From an uncultured Lachnospiraceae bacterium (GTDB lineage: Bacteria > Bacillota > Clostridia > Lachnospirales > Lachnospiraceae): a stretch of 54,785 nucleotides of DNA. Where the stretch lies: NCBI GenBank assembly GCA_902799015.1, contig CADBZI010000001.1, positions 1 to 54,785 of the forward strand. Reading direction: 5' to 3'. Positions 25,221 through 33,929 of the stretch are shown one piece after another (the first letter of the stretch is position 1; each line of letters begins with the position of its first letter). A program made the translations under genes and the position numbers. The notes under the pieces are model-generated. The model was given only the letters and a program-made list of their open reading frames with translations. It was not told the origin of the DNA and did no database searches.

Positions 25221-26897
25221 TTATTCGTCAACAGACATCTCCCGGTACTCATTCTTGACCGATCCGTTCCAGGAAGCCTTAATCCCTTTCAGCCGCTTGG
25301 AAGTCACATAACAGTACTCTCTGGAAAACAGCGGAATCCATGCCGCATCTTCCTGTACGATGGTTTTCTCAAGGTCCCGGTATTCCGCGATCCGTTCTGC
25401 GGCATCGGCAATCGTGCGGGCCTTGCGTACCCGCTCCATCACCTTCTCATCCGGATAGCACAGGCTTCGGAATCTGGTATTCTCCTCATCTCCGAAGAAG
25501 GTATAGAAAAAATTATCCGGATCATTAAAATCCGCTGTCCAGGTAGCCGAGTAGCACGCAAGAGAACCACTCTTTCTCAGGCGCATGAATTCTCCCTCCT
25601 CAAGCACCTCGACCTTCGCATGCACGCCGATCTTCTTCCACATGGAAACCGCAGTCCGGATCAGATCCAGCTCCCCCAAAGAGGATGCGGAGCTGACACT
25701 GAAGGTCAGGGAAAAGCCGTCCGCAAAGCCTGCCTCCGCCAGCAGTTTTTCCGCCTGTGCCGGATCATGCGCAATCGGCTCAAGCTCTGGATTGTATCCG
25801 TACAGTCCCTCCGGCATAATTCCGTTCACCAAAGAGCCTCTTCCGCTGTATCCCGCATCCAGCAGGATCTCCCGGTTCAGCGCGAGCTGGAGCGCCTTTC
25901 TGACACGAACATCATTCAGCGGCTCAATGGATTCGTTGAGCGCGATATAAGTCGTGCTGATCCTTTGCACCTTGTAGAGCCTGTCCTGATAGATGTCTCC
26001 GTGCAGGAAAAACTCCGCGCTTTTTCCGACATCATCCAGATTCAGAAGATCCAGGTCTCCATTTTCAAACATCATCCGGATCTCCTCCGGATCCGTCATG
26101 AAACGAAGATCCAGGCCTGCGCACTTTGGTGCGCCCTTCCAGCAGTTTGGATTCGCCGCCAGCAGCATGCCGGAGCCTTTTTCCCAGCTTTTCAGGACAA
26201 ATGAGCCGGTCCCGACCGTCCACGCCGGATCCTGTCCGAAAAGGTTCTCCGCCTGGATGGTCGTTCCCTCATCCAGAATCGACGCACCGGGCATGGACAG
26301 GCAGGCGAGAAACGCCTCAAAGGGCCTCTCCAGCGTAATGGAAAAATCCAGATCGCTCAGGACTCTGAATCCTTTCAGTTCTTTCGTTTTTCCGCTTTCG
26401 AGCTCCATCGCTCCTTCAATTCCGCCCGCAATATCCCGGTTGCAGGAAGCGGGATGGGTCAATAATCTTGTAAAGGAATAGAGAACATCATCAGAGGTCA
26501 GAGCGGCGCCGTTGCTGAAGGTCACGCCCTTTCGCAGATGGAACGTATAGCAGCGCCGGTCATCGGAGATCTCCCAGCTCTGTGCCAGGGAAGGCAGGAT
26601 CTGTGCGCTGCCCCCCTCGTCATGATCCATCTCCACCAGCCGGTCAAACACATTCTGCGCGATCGTATAATGGATGGTCGTACACTGAAAGTCCACCGTA
26701 TCCGGCTCATCCTCAATCGCAACGAGATACCCGGACAGCGCAGAGTCATTCTGTCCGGAAGCATCCTCCTCTGTCTGGCCTGTCAGGGCGGCGATGTCCG
26801 CATTCCGGTTCAGGGCACATGCAGACAAAATGCCGGCGAGCAGCGTAAGCAATGCCGCCAGGCATATCCGTCTCCTGTATGATCCGGGTCTGTTCAT
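25221..26897 (-). CDS. Extracellular solute-binding lipoprotein, family 5 (peptide/nickel type)
   Basis: 558 aa, start set by GAGGAAG before MNRPGSYRRR. A lipoprotein signal ends in LLAGILSAC, giving a lipidated Cys at about 29. The SBP_bac_5 fold shows DTVDFQCTTIHYTIAQNVFD, WEISDDRRCYTFHLRKGVTF, DVRVRKALQLALNREILLD and SATWTADFNDPDNFFYTFF, family hallmarks for oligopeptide binding. No permease or ATPase genes lie beside it. Instead the Cache-GGDEF-EAL gene follows, so it may act as a ligand-presenting receptor rather than a transporter part. Confidence 0.9.
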   Translation of the reverse strand: MNRPGSYRRRICLAALLTLLAGILSACALNRNADIAALTGQTEEDASGQNDSALSGYLVAIEDEPDTVDFQCTTIHYTIAQNVFDRLVEMDHDEGGSAQILPSLAQSWEISDDRRCYTFHLRKGVTFSNGAALTSDDVLYSFTRLLTHPASCNRDIAGGIEGAMELESGKTKELKGFRVLSDLDFSITLERPFEAFLACLSMPGASILDEGTTIQAENLFGQDPAWTVGTGSFVLKSWEKGSGMLLAANPNCWKGAPKCAGLDLRFMTDPEEIRMMFENGDLDLLNLDDVGKSAEFFLHGDIYQDRLYKVQRISTTYIALNESIEPLNDVRVRKALQLALNREILLDAGYSGRGSLVNGIMPEGLYGYNPELEPIAHDPAQAEKLLAEAGFADGFSLTFSVSSASSLGELDLIRTAVSMWKKIGVHAKVEVLEEGEFMRLRKSGSLACYSATWTADFNDPDNFFYTFFGDEENTRFRSLCYPDEKVMERVRKARTIADAAERIAEYRDLEKTIVQEDAAWIPLFSREYCYVTSKRLKGIKASWNGSVKNEYREMSVDE

Positions 26898-27007
26898 GGG
26901 TACTTCCTCATCTGAAAAAATATAATGCAACGAGGCCGGCTCCTGATCTCTCTATGCCGCCTGAGCCGGGTTCTGCCCGGGAAAGCGCAGATGGAACGGA
27001 TGCTGCA

Positions 27008-27529
27008 TCAGATCACATGAATCTGGCAGGACCGCATGGTTTCCAGCGCTGCGAGATGTTTCTGCGGCGTAACCCCGGCACAGCACGCAGCGTCTGCGCA
27101 GATCTGAACCTCCGGCATTGCGGCTTTCAGAAGCAGCGCATTCGATACCACGCAGATATCCGAGCGCAGACCGGCCAGCTCCAGCTCGATCTCTTCCCGC
27201 CCGGACAGCTCTTTCAGATCATTTGCCAGCTCCATGCTTCCGAAGGTCGGTTTCTCGTAGATCTTCGCGCCTGCAAGCAAAGGGGCAATCTCAGGGTGCA
27301 GCTTCCAGCCGTCCGTTCCCCGGATACAATGCGGCACGGGCAGATTCCTTCCTTCCTGGGTTTCCATATAATTCTCATCGTGTGTATCCATCGTTGCGAT
27401 CACATCTTCCACAGGATAGGAGCGGATCTTTTCCTTCACCGCGTCCACAATCGCTTCCGCTTCCCTGCTGCCAAGCGCTCCGTCGATAAAATCATTCTGC
27501 ATATCGATGACAATCAATATCTTTCTCAT
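27008..27529 (-). CDS. Isochorismatase-fold cysteine hydrolase (nicotinamidase-like)
   Basis: 173 aa. The fold is shown by LIVIDMQNDFIDGALGS (catalytic Asp near residue 9), YEKPTFGS (catalytic Lys near 91) and LRSDICVVSNALLLKAAMP (nucleophile Cys near 126). The metal-binding Asp/His of nicotinamidases appear as TMDTHDENYM. Such enzymes hydrolyse amides like nicotinamide; a nicotinate phosphoribosyltransferase gene is present at 33930, which fits an NAD salvage role, but the substrate is not certain. GGGGGAAGAAG precedes the ATG. Confidence 0.85.
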   Translation of the reverse strand: MRKILIVIDMQNDFIDGALGSREAEAIVDAVKEKIRSYPVEDVIATMDTHDENYMETQEGRNLPVPHCIRGTDGWKLHPEIAPLLAGAKIYEKPTFGSMELANDLKELSGREEIELELAGLRSDICVVSNALLLKAAMPEVQICADAACCAGVTPQKHLAALETMRSCQIHVI

Positions 27530-27599
27530 CTTCTTCCCCCGCTCTTTTCCTGCTTTTGCACATCCGGTTCCCTCAGACGGCAGGATTGTATCGATATAC

Positions 27600-27648
27600 G
27601 GAAAAAGGAATGCGGATGGCGTTCCTTCGTCCTCAGCATTCCTTTTCC
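27600..27648 (-). terminator. Terminator of the WG-repeat protein gene
   Basis: GGAAAAAGGAATGC (27600-27613) pairs with GCATTCCTTTTCC (27636-27648) with one bulge. On the minus strand the 3' arm ends in a T-rich run. It lies just past the stop codon of the WG-repeat gene. Confidence 0.65.
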
Positions 27649-27655
27649 GTCTTTC

Positions 27656-28969
27656 TCACGCCGCCTCTGCCTGAGTATTGCCCATTCCGTAATCCACCTC
27701 ATAGAGGATTCCTGCATCGTAATCCGTGTTATCGATCAGGTACCGGCCATCTCCGGACAGCTCCAGGTCGTACTGTCCGATCGGCAGAAGCTCATTGCCG
27801 TGCCAGTCAATCAGGCCCTTCTTGTAATCCGCATCCTGGAATTCATAGAGCAGGCCGCTTCCGTGATACAGCGGACGGATCTCCTGATGCGCTTCGTCCA
27901 AAACTGTGTCAACACCGTCAGCGGCAAGAATATGCTTTTTCCCTTCCAGGTCCGTGTAGGTCGCGGATGCGCCGTTTACTTCCACCAGATCCTTAGACAG
28001 GGTCGGCTCCACCGTCTGCTTTCCGCTCATATCGTAGAATGCAAGCTTCCCGCCGACAAACGCCGCCGCGTATCCGGCGCTGACATAGGAGGAGTCTCCT
28101 TCATTGGAGGGAACGTAGTAGCAGCGCGCAATTTCATCCGCCTCTGCCGGAACGATGACATTACCGTTCAGATCCAGAAGTCCGTAGAGGTCTCCGGTGG
28201 AAACTCTGACATATCCGTTCTCGACATCATAGACGTACTTGTAAGCAGGCTCGATCAGAACATTGCCATCCGCGTCCTTGACACCCTGCTGTCCGTTTTC
28301 CGAGTAGATCTCATAGCCGCTGACCGGGATTCCATCCGGCTCGGTGTAGACAGAGCTCAGATCCTCCGCCACCACATTCCAGGATCCGTCATACATGGTG
28401 ACCTTGTTGGTGGTGCGGTCCTCCACGGACAGGTAATCTCCCTGCGCATCATAGTCCAGGCAGTTCTCCCGCGGGAAGGAACCCGTCAGGGTGGCTTTTC
28501 CGTCTGCCAGATGATAGAAGTCCACCGTCTCGATCAGATAGTACTTGTCGCCATCCCCGGCAAGCAATGCCTGATAATCGTAATTGTTCGCATCCGCCGG
28601 GGTCAGGACAAACGCTGCTGCCCAATGCTCATTCGGGACCTTGATGTCACCGTACTTGCACTCTATGACCTCCGTGCCATCCGGAGCCAGCAGACCCTCT
28701 GCATTCGCACCCTCCACTGCCATGCTGTATGCCGTGATAAAGCCATTGCTGCTGCCAAAGGAAGAAGCGTATCCGGACTTTGACACCGCGTTTCCATCGA
28801 TGTCAGCCATGTAGTATCCTTCTTCGTCCTGCGCGCGGAACAGGTTCGTTCCGTCAATCCACTCTACGTCCGAAACCTCACTGACCTGGGTCAATGCCGG
28901 ATCAGCCATTGCGGACCCCGTCAGCGCAAGACTGAGAACCAAAGCTGCAGAGAATACCTTCTTCTTCAT
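27656..28969 (-). CDS. Secreted WG-repeat protein
   Basis: 437 aa with a signal peptide (KKKVFSAALVLSLALTGSAMA, cut before DPAL). The rest is built of beta-rich WG/KWG-type units, for example GLLDLNGNVIVPAEADEIA, GVKDADGNVLIEPAYKYVYD and GLIDWHGNELLPIGQYDLE. No catalytic motif is visible. WG-repeat proteins are common in host-associated and environmental Clostridia and are thought to be binding proteins on or outside the cell surface. GGAAGGAG precedes the start. It does not overlap neighbouring operons. Confidence 0.85.
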   Translation of the reverse strand: MKKKVFSAALVLSLALTGSAMADPALTQVSEVSDVEWIDGTNLFRAQDEEGYYMADIDGNAVSKSGYASSFGSSNGFITAYSMAVEGANAEGLLAPDGTEVIECKYGDIKVPNEHWAAAFVLTPADANNYDYQALLAGDGDKYYLIETVDFYHLADGKATLTGSFPRENCLDYDAQGDYLSVEDRTTNKVTMYDGSWNVVAEDLSSVYTEPDGIPVSGYEIYSENGQQGVKDADGNVLIEPAYKYVYDVENGYVRVSTGDLYGLLDLNGNVIVPAEADEIARCYYVPSNEGDSSYVSAGYAAAFVGGKLAFYDMSGKQTVEPTLSKDLVEVNGASATYTDLEGKKHILAADGVDTVLDEAHQEIRPLYHGSGLLYEFQDADYKKGLIDWHGNELLPIGQYDLELSGDGRYLIDNTDYDAGILYEVDYGMGNTQAEAA

Positions 28970-29065
28970 GTTCCTGACTCCTTCCCGAAATCAATCCTCA
29001 TGCTGTCGGATTAACAGCTTCCTGTCATCTGGATTCCATTTTACCACAGAAACACGAACCTGCAA

Positions 29066-32000
29066 TCAGAAGGTAGTCCTGATCTGGATCCGGCTGCCTT
29101 CTCTGGTTTTTGTCACACAGATCTGCTGCGGAATGTTTTCGATCATTTCCTCCCTGTGGCTGATCACTCCGACCAGCTTGCCCGTCCCCGAGAGATTCAG
29201 CAGCGTCTCCATCGTAGCGTCAATCGACTTTCTGTCCAGTGTTCCAAAGCCTTCGTCCACGAACAGCGCATCCATCTGTACGCCGCCGAGGTTGGAGGAT
29301 ACGGTATCCGATAAGCCCAGTGCCAGGCTCAGGGATGCCTTAAAGCTCTCTCCGCCGGACAGATTGCCCACCGGCCGTCTTTTTCCTGTGTAATGATCCA
29401 GCACCTCAAGATCAAGGAAATGGTTGCTCTTTTTGTCACTTTCCAGGCCATCCTCCCTCCGGTACAGCTGAAACTGACCGTCGCTCATGGGATACAGCCG
29501 CCTGTTGGCGGCAGCCAGGATTCCATCAAATCCGGCTGCCTGAATGTACTGTTCCAGCGTGATCTTGCCGTTTCCGGTCGTACCCCGGACCAGCTCATAC
29601 AGCCTTTTGCAGGTCTGATACTCCCTGCGTGCCGCTTCCAGGTCACCCCGGCGGTCCTCCATATTCTTTTTTATTCTTTGGTTGCCGGCGATCCGGTTGG
29701 AAACCGTGTTCTCATTCATCCGCATCCGGCCCACACACGCTTCCAGCGCTTCGCACGTGCGCCGGAGCGATGCAATGTCCACCATCGTCTTCCCCGCCGC
29801 ATCCTCTCTCGCCTGCTTCAGCTTTGCCTGATTCGCCAGCACATCCTGCCTGTAGGCAAGAATCCTTTTTTCTGCCGCGGTCAGCTCTTCCTCCGTGGCC
29901 GCGCTCTCCAGCATGTCCTCGGCCGATGCAAAATGATGAACCGCGAGTTTTTCCTCCAGGGCTTCCTTCAGAGCGCTCTCTTCCGCCTGCTGCTTTTCCA
30001 GTCTTTCCCGCAGCATCCTTAATGCAGTTGTAATTCCTGTCAGCTCCCGCTCCGCTTTTGTCATTTCCTGCGCCGAGGCTTCCAGGTCCGCATTGATGTC
30101 CTGGACCTCCTTCTGTGCTTTCTCCTTCCGCGCAAGCGCGGAAGATAAGTCCGGGCAGCTCAGTTCCTTCAATGCTTCCAGCGCAGTGCCGGAGCGCAGA
30201 ATCCCGTTCTCGGTTTCTGTCTTCGCCTCAGCAAGCCGCAGCCGTCTTCCTTCCAGCCTGTCTGTTTCTTCCCCGGCTGCCTGCTCCAGCTCCTCCCCGG
30301 AGCGCTTCCGTAAGTCGCAGTCCTTCTCCAGCGCGGCGATCCGCGCAGTGTTTGTCTTCTTTCTTTGCCTCAATTCTTCTTCCGAATCTTTCAGGACATC
30401 CAGCAGGGCATCCAGGGTCTGCCCCTGCATCTGCTCCTGTCTCCCGGGACCTAAGGCGGAGTTCTCGAGGCAGTCCAGGACAGACGCTCTCATCTGCTCC
30501 TCATATTCTTCCAGCGCCGTTTTTGCCTTTTCCGCCAGAGTAAGCTGTGTCTCTTTTTTCTGCCGCAGGAGCTCCTCTGTGTGTTTGAACTGTTCGTATT
30601 CCGCTTCCGTGATGGATTCCGCCGGCAGCCGGGCGGGGGACGGATGGTGGACGGATCCGCAGACCGGACATTTCTCACCCTCCCGAAGGCCTGCGGCCAG
30701 GATGCCGGCTCTGCAGCTGTCCAGAATCTCCTCTGCCCGGATGCGGTCCGCGTTTGCACTCTGATATGCCGAGAACGCGGTCTTAAAGAGACGGGCTTTT
30801 TGTGCGCTGTCAGCTTCCCGTCTGTCTCTCTCCTTCACCTGCTTTTCAAAGACGGACCGGACAGCCTCTTCGAGCGCTTCGAGCTCCTTTTCTTCCGCCT
30901 CGGCCTTCAAAAGCTCCTGCGGTCTGAGCGCAAGTGCAAGCATTGCGTTTTTCAAAGATTCGATCCGGCTCTTCAGCTTCTCCTGCTCGGCGCCGAGTGC
31001 GGTCTCTTCCTCCTGAAGCCGCTTTCTCTCTTCCAGAAGCGCTGTCATTTTTTTCTCCAGCGCTTCCCGCTTTTGATATTTCTCCTCTTCTGCATTGATG
31101 GTATGGATCGTCCTCTGCAGAACGTCCAGCTTTTTGCTGCGCTCCTTCGCGCCTGCTGCTTTCGAAGCCGCCTCCCCGACCCGCTGTTCGCAAGCCTCGC
31201 GCTCCTTTGCTTTCTCCGCAATCTGCTTCGCGGTCTGTGCGGCTTCCCTGCTTTTTCCGCTCCAGCTTACATAAGCGGGGTATATCTTCCGTGTGGCCAG
31301 CTGCTGTCTTTTCAGGAGCGCTTCCTGCTCTCTGATCTCCTCTTCCTGTTCCCTGAGATCAGCGCTCTCCTGTTCCAGCTTCTGTACTCTTTCCAGGAAC
31401 TGATTGTTCTGCCGGGCCGTCGCCAGATGATTCTGCTTTTCTTTCAGATCCCCCTCCGCTTTCTCCAGCTCGGTTTCGATCTGCACCTGCCTGCGTGTAT
31501 CCGCGGCAATCACCTGATCCGTGATCTCCATCATCTGTTCCAGGTTCCATGCGCCTCCGGATGTCTTCGCAAATGCCTGAAGCTCCTCCAGCTTCGCGGC
31601 TTCCTCGTCCTGTGCGTCGGCTTTCACATCACTGAAATACTGGACGATGCTTTTTTCCGCAGTCTCCTTCTTCCCCCAGCCATTGCCCATGCGGTCTTTC
31701 AGGATCAGCTCGATCCGTTTGTATCCCTCTGTCATAAAGATCGTACGCAGGATCTGCGTCCGCTCCTCCGTTTTCGCATTCAAAAGCTTCCAGAATTGTC
31801 CCTGCGAGATCATGGCAAGCTGCATAAACTGCTTTTCATTGATATGCAAAAGCCGGGCAACCGCGTTCTTTACCTCTTTGATGCCCTCGATGGGGACCTC
31901 TCCTTCGGCGTAAAAAACCGCCTTCTCCTTTTCTGTGATAAATGCTCCCTTCTGTGCATTTTTCTTCTTTCTTCTTACATAAGAAGGAGATCTCCAGATA

Positions 32001-32275
32001 TGAAACTGCCTGTTCTGATGAGAAAAGTAAAAATCGACATAGCTTTGTGTCCCCTCCTTGGCATATTCGCTCCGAAGGTTAGCGGTATCTCTGTATGTAC
32101 CGCTCGTCGTTCCGAACAGGGCAAAGCAGATTGCGTCAAATATGGTAGTCTTGCCCGCTCCGGTGTCGCCGGAGATCAGAAACAATCCTTTTTCCTCAAA
32201 CTGTGCGAAATCAATATCCGGCACTCTCCCTGCATAAGGGCCGAACGCGCTCATGATCAGTTTAACCGGCTTCAT
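29066..32275 (-). CDS. sbcC: Exonuclease SbcCD subunit C (ATPase)
   Basis: Large Rad50-like subunit of the SbcCD nuclease, which opens DNA hairpins and processes double-strand ends. 1069 aa. Walker A is GDTGAGKTTIFDAI (about 36-49), the zinc hook CPVC sits mid-way between two coiled-coil arms (about 500), the signature is NLSGGESFKASLSLALG, and Walker B DALFVDEGFGTLD. The start was set at the ATG at 32275, matching MKPVKLIMSAFGPYAG of SbcC N-termini, rather than the GTG at 32284. It overlaps the end of sbcD by 14 nt, as in a coupled operon. Confidence 0.96.
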   Translation of the reverse strand: MKPVKLIMSAFGPYAGRVPDIDFAQFEEKGLFLISGDTGAGKTTIFDAICFALFGTTSGTYRDTANLRSEYAKEGTQSYVDFYFSHQNRQFHIWRSPSYVRRKKKNAQKGAFITEKEKAVFYAEGEVPIEGIKEVKNAVARLLHINEKQFMQLAMISQGQFWKLLNAKTEERTQILRTIFMTEGYKRIELILKDRMGNGWGKKETAEKSIVQYFSDVKADAQDEEAAKLEELQAFAKTSGGAWNLEQMMEITDQVIAADTRRQVQIETELEKAEGDLKEKQNHLATARQNNQFLERVQKLEQESADLREQEEEIREQEALLKRQQLATRKIYPAYVSWSGKSREAAQTAKQIAEKAKEREACEQRVGEAASKAAGAKERSKKLDVLQRTIHTINAEEEKYQKREALEKKMTALLEERKRLQEEETALGAEQEKLKSRIESLKNAMLALALRPQELLKAEAEEKELEALEEAVRSVFEKQVKERDRREADSAQKARLFKTAFSAYQSANADRIRAEEILDSCRAGILAAGLREGEKCPVCGSVHHPSPARLPAESITEAEYEQFKHTEELLRQKKETQLTLAEKAKTALEEYEEQMRASVLDCLENSALGPGRQEQMQGQTLDALLDVLKDSEEELRQRKKTNTARIAALEKDCDLRKRSGEELEQAAGEETDRLEGRRLRLAEAKTETENGILRSGTALEALKELSCPDLSSALARKEKAQKEVQDINADLEASAQEMTKAERELTGITTALRMLRERLEKQQAEESALKEALEEKLAVHHFASAEDMLESAATEEELTAAEKRILAYRQDVLANQAKLKQAREDAAGKTMVDIASLRRTCEALEACVGRMRMNENTVSNRIAGNQRIKKNMEDRRGDLEAARREYQTCKRLYELVRGTTGNGKITLEQYIQAAGFDGILAAANRRLYPMSDGQFQLYRREDGLESDKKSNHFLDLEVLDHYTGKRRPVGNLSGGESFKASLSLALGLSDTVSSNLGGVQMDALFVDEGFGTLDRKSIDATMETLLNLSGTGKLVGVISHREEMIENIPQQICVTKTREGSRIQIRTTF

Positions 32276-33425
32276 CGATGACACCTGCCTCTCTGGCCGC
32301 CATTTTCATGACATCCATCTCCTCCTCGCTGATCTCGCAGCCAAAAACCAGCCGGTAATAGTCCCGGATCAGATCGGAAAAGGACCGGCTGCTCACGATG
32401 CTGGTAATGTCCGTCTGTTCCATTGTCTTTGTATAGCGATTGTCATAATCGATCTTTACCGTGTACGGGTACGTGTTCTGGAAAATGCCCATCGCGTCAT
32501 CTATGATGTCTTCGTCGGTAAAGGTGGCATAGATGAAATCATTCGTATCCTTCACATTTGCCGGATCCAGAAGCTCCTTCATCGTCCCTTTGAGGTGCCG
32601 CATGCCGCGCAGCGGCTTCAGGGCGGCAAGCTCGATCTGCACCGGCTCGTCTCCCAGGATGGTAATCAGCGGAACAGACTTTTCATTGTTCACTTCACTC
32701 AGGGAGTACTTGAGCGGGGAACCCGAGTACCTGACTTCTTCTCTTCCGACCTTCTGAGGAGAATGAATATGACCCAGCGCCACATAATCGAAGGCGTCGA
32801 ACAGGTCATACCCGATCTTTTCCACCGTGCCCACATACTGTGCACCGGCTCCCTCCGAACCACTCAGCTCAGGATCTGCTCCTCTGCCTGCCACGAACTG
32901 GTGCGCAACCAGGATATTTCGTTTCCCCGTATCGACCGGGCTGTTCTCAAGAATCACCCTGACAGCGTCTTCATAGGTTTCGATCTGCGCATCCGGAAAA
33001 AAATGCCGCACCCGGGATGCCTTCACAAACGGAAGAAGGGAGATTGTCACCTCCGTTCCGGTGTCCTCCTCCCGGATCGTATGCGAAACCGGATGCCCGT
33101 CAAAAACAGAAGCGATATAGACCTGGTTTTTTTCAAACAATGCGCTTCCATAGTTCAGGCGCTGGTCCGAATCGTGGTTTCCGCTGATCAGGAACACCTT
33201 GACCCTCCGCGCTGCAAGCGCGCTGAGAAATGTATCCAGCAGCCTTGTCGCAGCCTCGCTGGGAACCGCTCTGTCATAGACATCCCCGGCGATCAGAACC
33301 GCGTCAACACCTCTTTGATCGATCAGGGAGAGAATCTGGTTCAGAATGAATCTCTGATCCTCGATCAGGTCAAACTCGCCCAGCGCCTTTCCAAGGTGCA
33401 GGTCCCCCAGATGCATCAGCTTCAT
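32262..33425 (-). CDS. sbcD: Exonuclease SbcCD subunit D (Mre11-like nuclease)
   Basis: Metallophosphoesterase nuclease partner of SbcC, 387 aa. Metal-ligand motifs are in family order: GDLHLG (residues 7-12), AGDVYDRAVPS, SGNHDSDQRLN, LVAHQFV and LGHIHSPQ. The C-terminal capping region follows. GGAAAGGAG lies upstream of the ATG. The gene is first of the sbcDC pair. Confidence 0.96.
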   Translation of the reverse strand: MKLMHLGDLHLGKALGEFDLIEDQRFILNQILSLIDQRGVDAVLIAGDVYDRAVPSEAATRLLDTFLSALAARRVKVFLISGNHDSDQRLNYGSALFEKNQVYIASVFDGHPVSHTIREEDTGTEVTISLLPFVKASRVRHFFPDAQIETYEDAVRVILENSPVDTGKRNILVAHQFVAGRGADPELSGSEGAGAQYVGTVEKIGYDLFDAFDYVALGHIHSPQKVGREEVRYSGSPLKYSLSEVNNEKSVPLITILGDEPVQIELAALKPLRGMRHLKGTMKELLDPANVKDTNDFIYATFTDEDIIDDAMGIFQNTYPYTVKIDYDNRYTKTMEQTDITSIVSSRSFSDLIRDYYRLVFGCEISEEEMDVMKMAAREAGVIDEAG

Positions 33426-33705
33426 AGCCTTTTGTCTCCTTTCCTGTGATGTACGGATCGCTCCTCGGCTTCAGAACTTTCTGTTTTTCTATGATGATGT
33501 ACGGATCGCTCCGTTGCTTCGCAACTCCCGCGCTCCTCGTACACTCCGCACTCCCGGAATCTGCTTCCGCAGATTCCTTCGTGCTCCGTGTCCGGCGGGT
33601 CAAAACCTCTTTCGCCTGCGCCAGGCAGGCCTTGCCTGTCTGCCTCGGCTTCAGAGCTTTTGACCTTTACATCATCATATTTTGCATATCCTTGGGTGTC
33701 AAATT

Positions 33706-33827
33706 GTTCCAAGGCACACCTCTACCAGCACCTGCGACATAACAGGGCTCCTTCGCTACGACCCCCAAAAGTCTTCGCTCAGGAGCCCTGTGTATGTCTT
33801 GTGTCTGGTTAGGGTGTGCCTTGGAAC
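33706..33827. repeat. 122-nt imperfect inverted-repeat element
   Basis: Perfect 15-bp outer arms GTTCCAAGGCACACC (33706-33720) and its complement (33813-33827). Inner 11-bp arms ACAGGGCTCCT (33742-33752) and its complement (33781-33791) leave a 28-nt centre; the two halves are largely complementary over about 47 nt. This would fold into one long hairpin in RNA or DNA. It could be a MITE-like nonautonomous element or a structured leader. No target duplication was identified. Confidence 0.7.
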
Positions 33828-33878
33828 GTTTTCCGGCGGCTCTCATACATTCTTCTTCTCTTTCTGGCACAAACCGCC

Positions 33879-33884
33879 TATAAT
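33879..33884 (+). promoter_or_regulatory. -10 element of the pncB promoter
   Basis: TATAAT with a weak TTCTCT at the -35 position 17 nt upstream (33856-33861). It gives a leader of about 40 nt before the pncB start. Confidence 0.45.
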
Positions 33885-33929
33885 GCGGGGAGAGGGTTTC
33901 ATGCCGCACAGGAAGGAGAACATACACCC

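Larger units (their letters stand above)
33426..33929. other. Structured noncoding region between sbcD and pncB
   Basis: No gene is supported. Its first 255 bases hold a duplicated GATGTACGGATCGCTCC (33448-33464 and 33496-33512), a related pair of CTCGGCTTCAGA segments (33464 and 33644), a GAA-triloop palindrome (33513-33525), and small palindromes such as AATCTGC/GCAGATT. A 122-nt inverted-repeat element follows at 33706-33827 (separate entry). A TATAAT -10 for pncB is at 33879-33884. The look is that of degenerate extragenic repeats. Confidence 0.6.
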
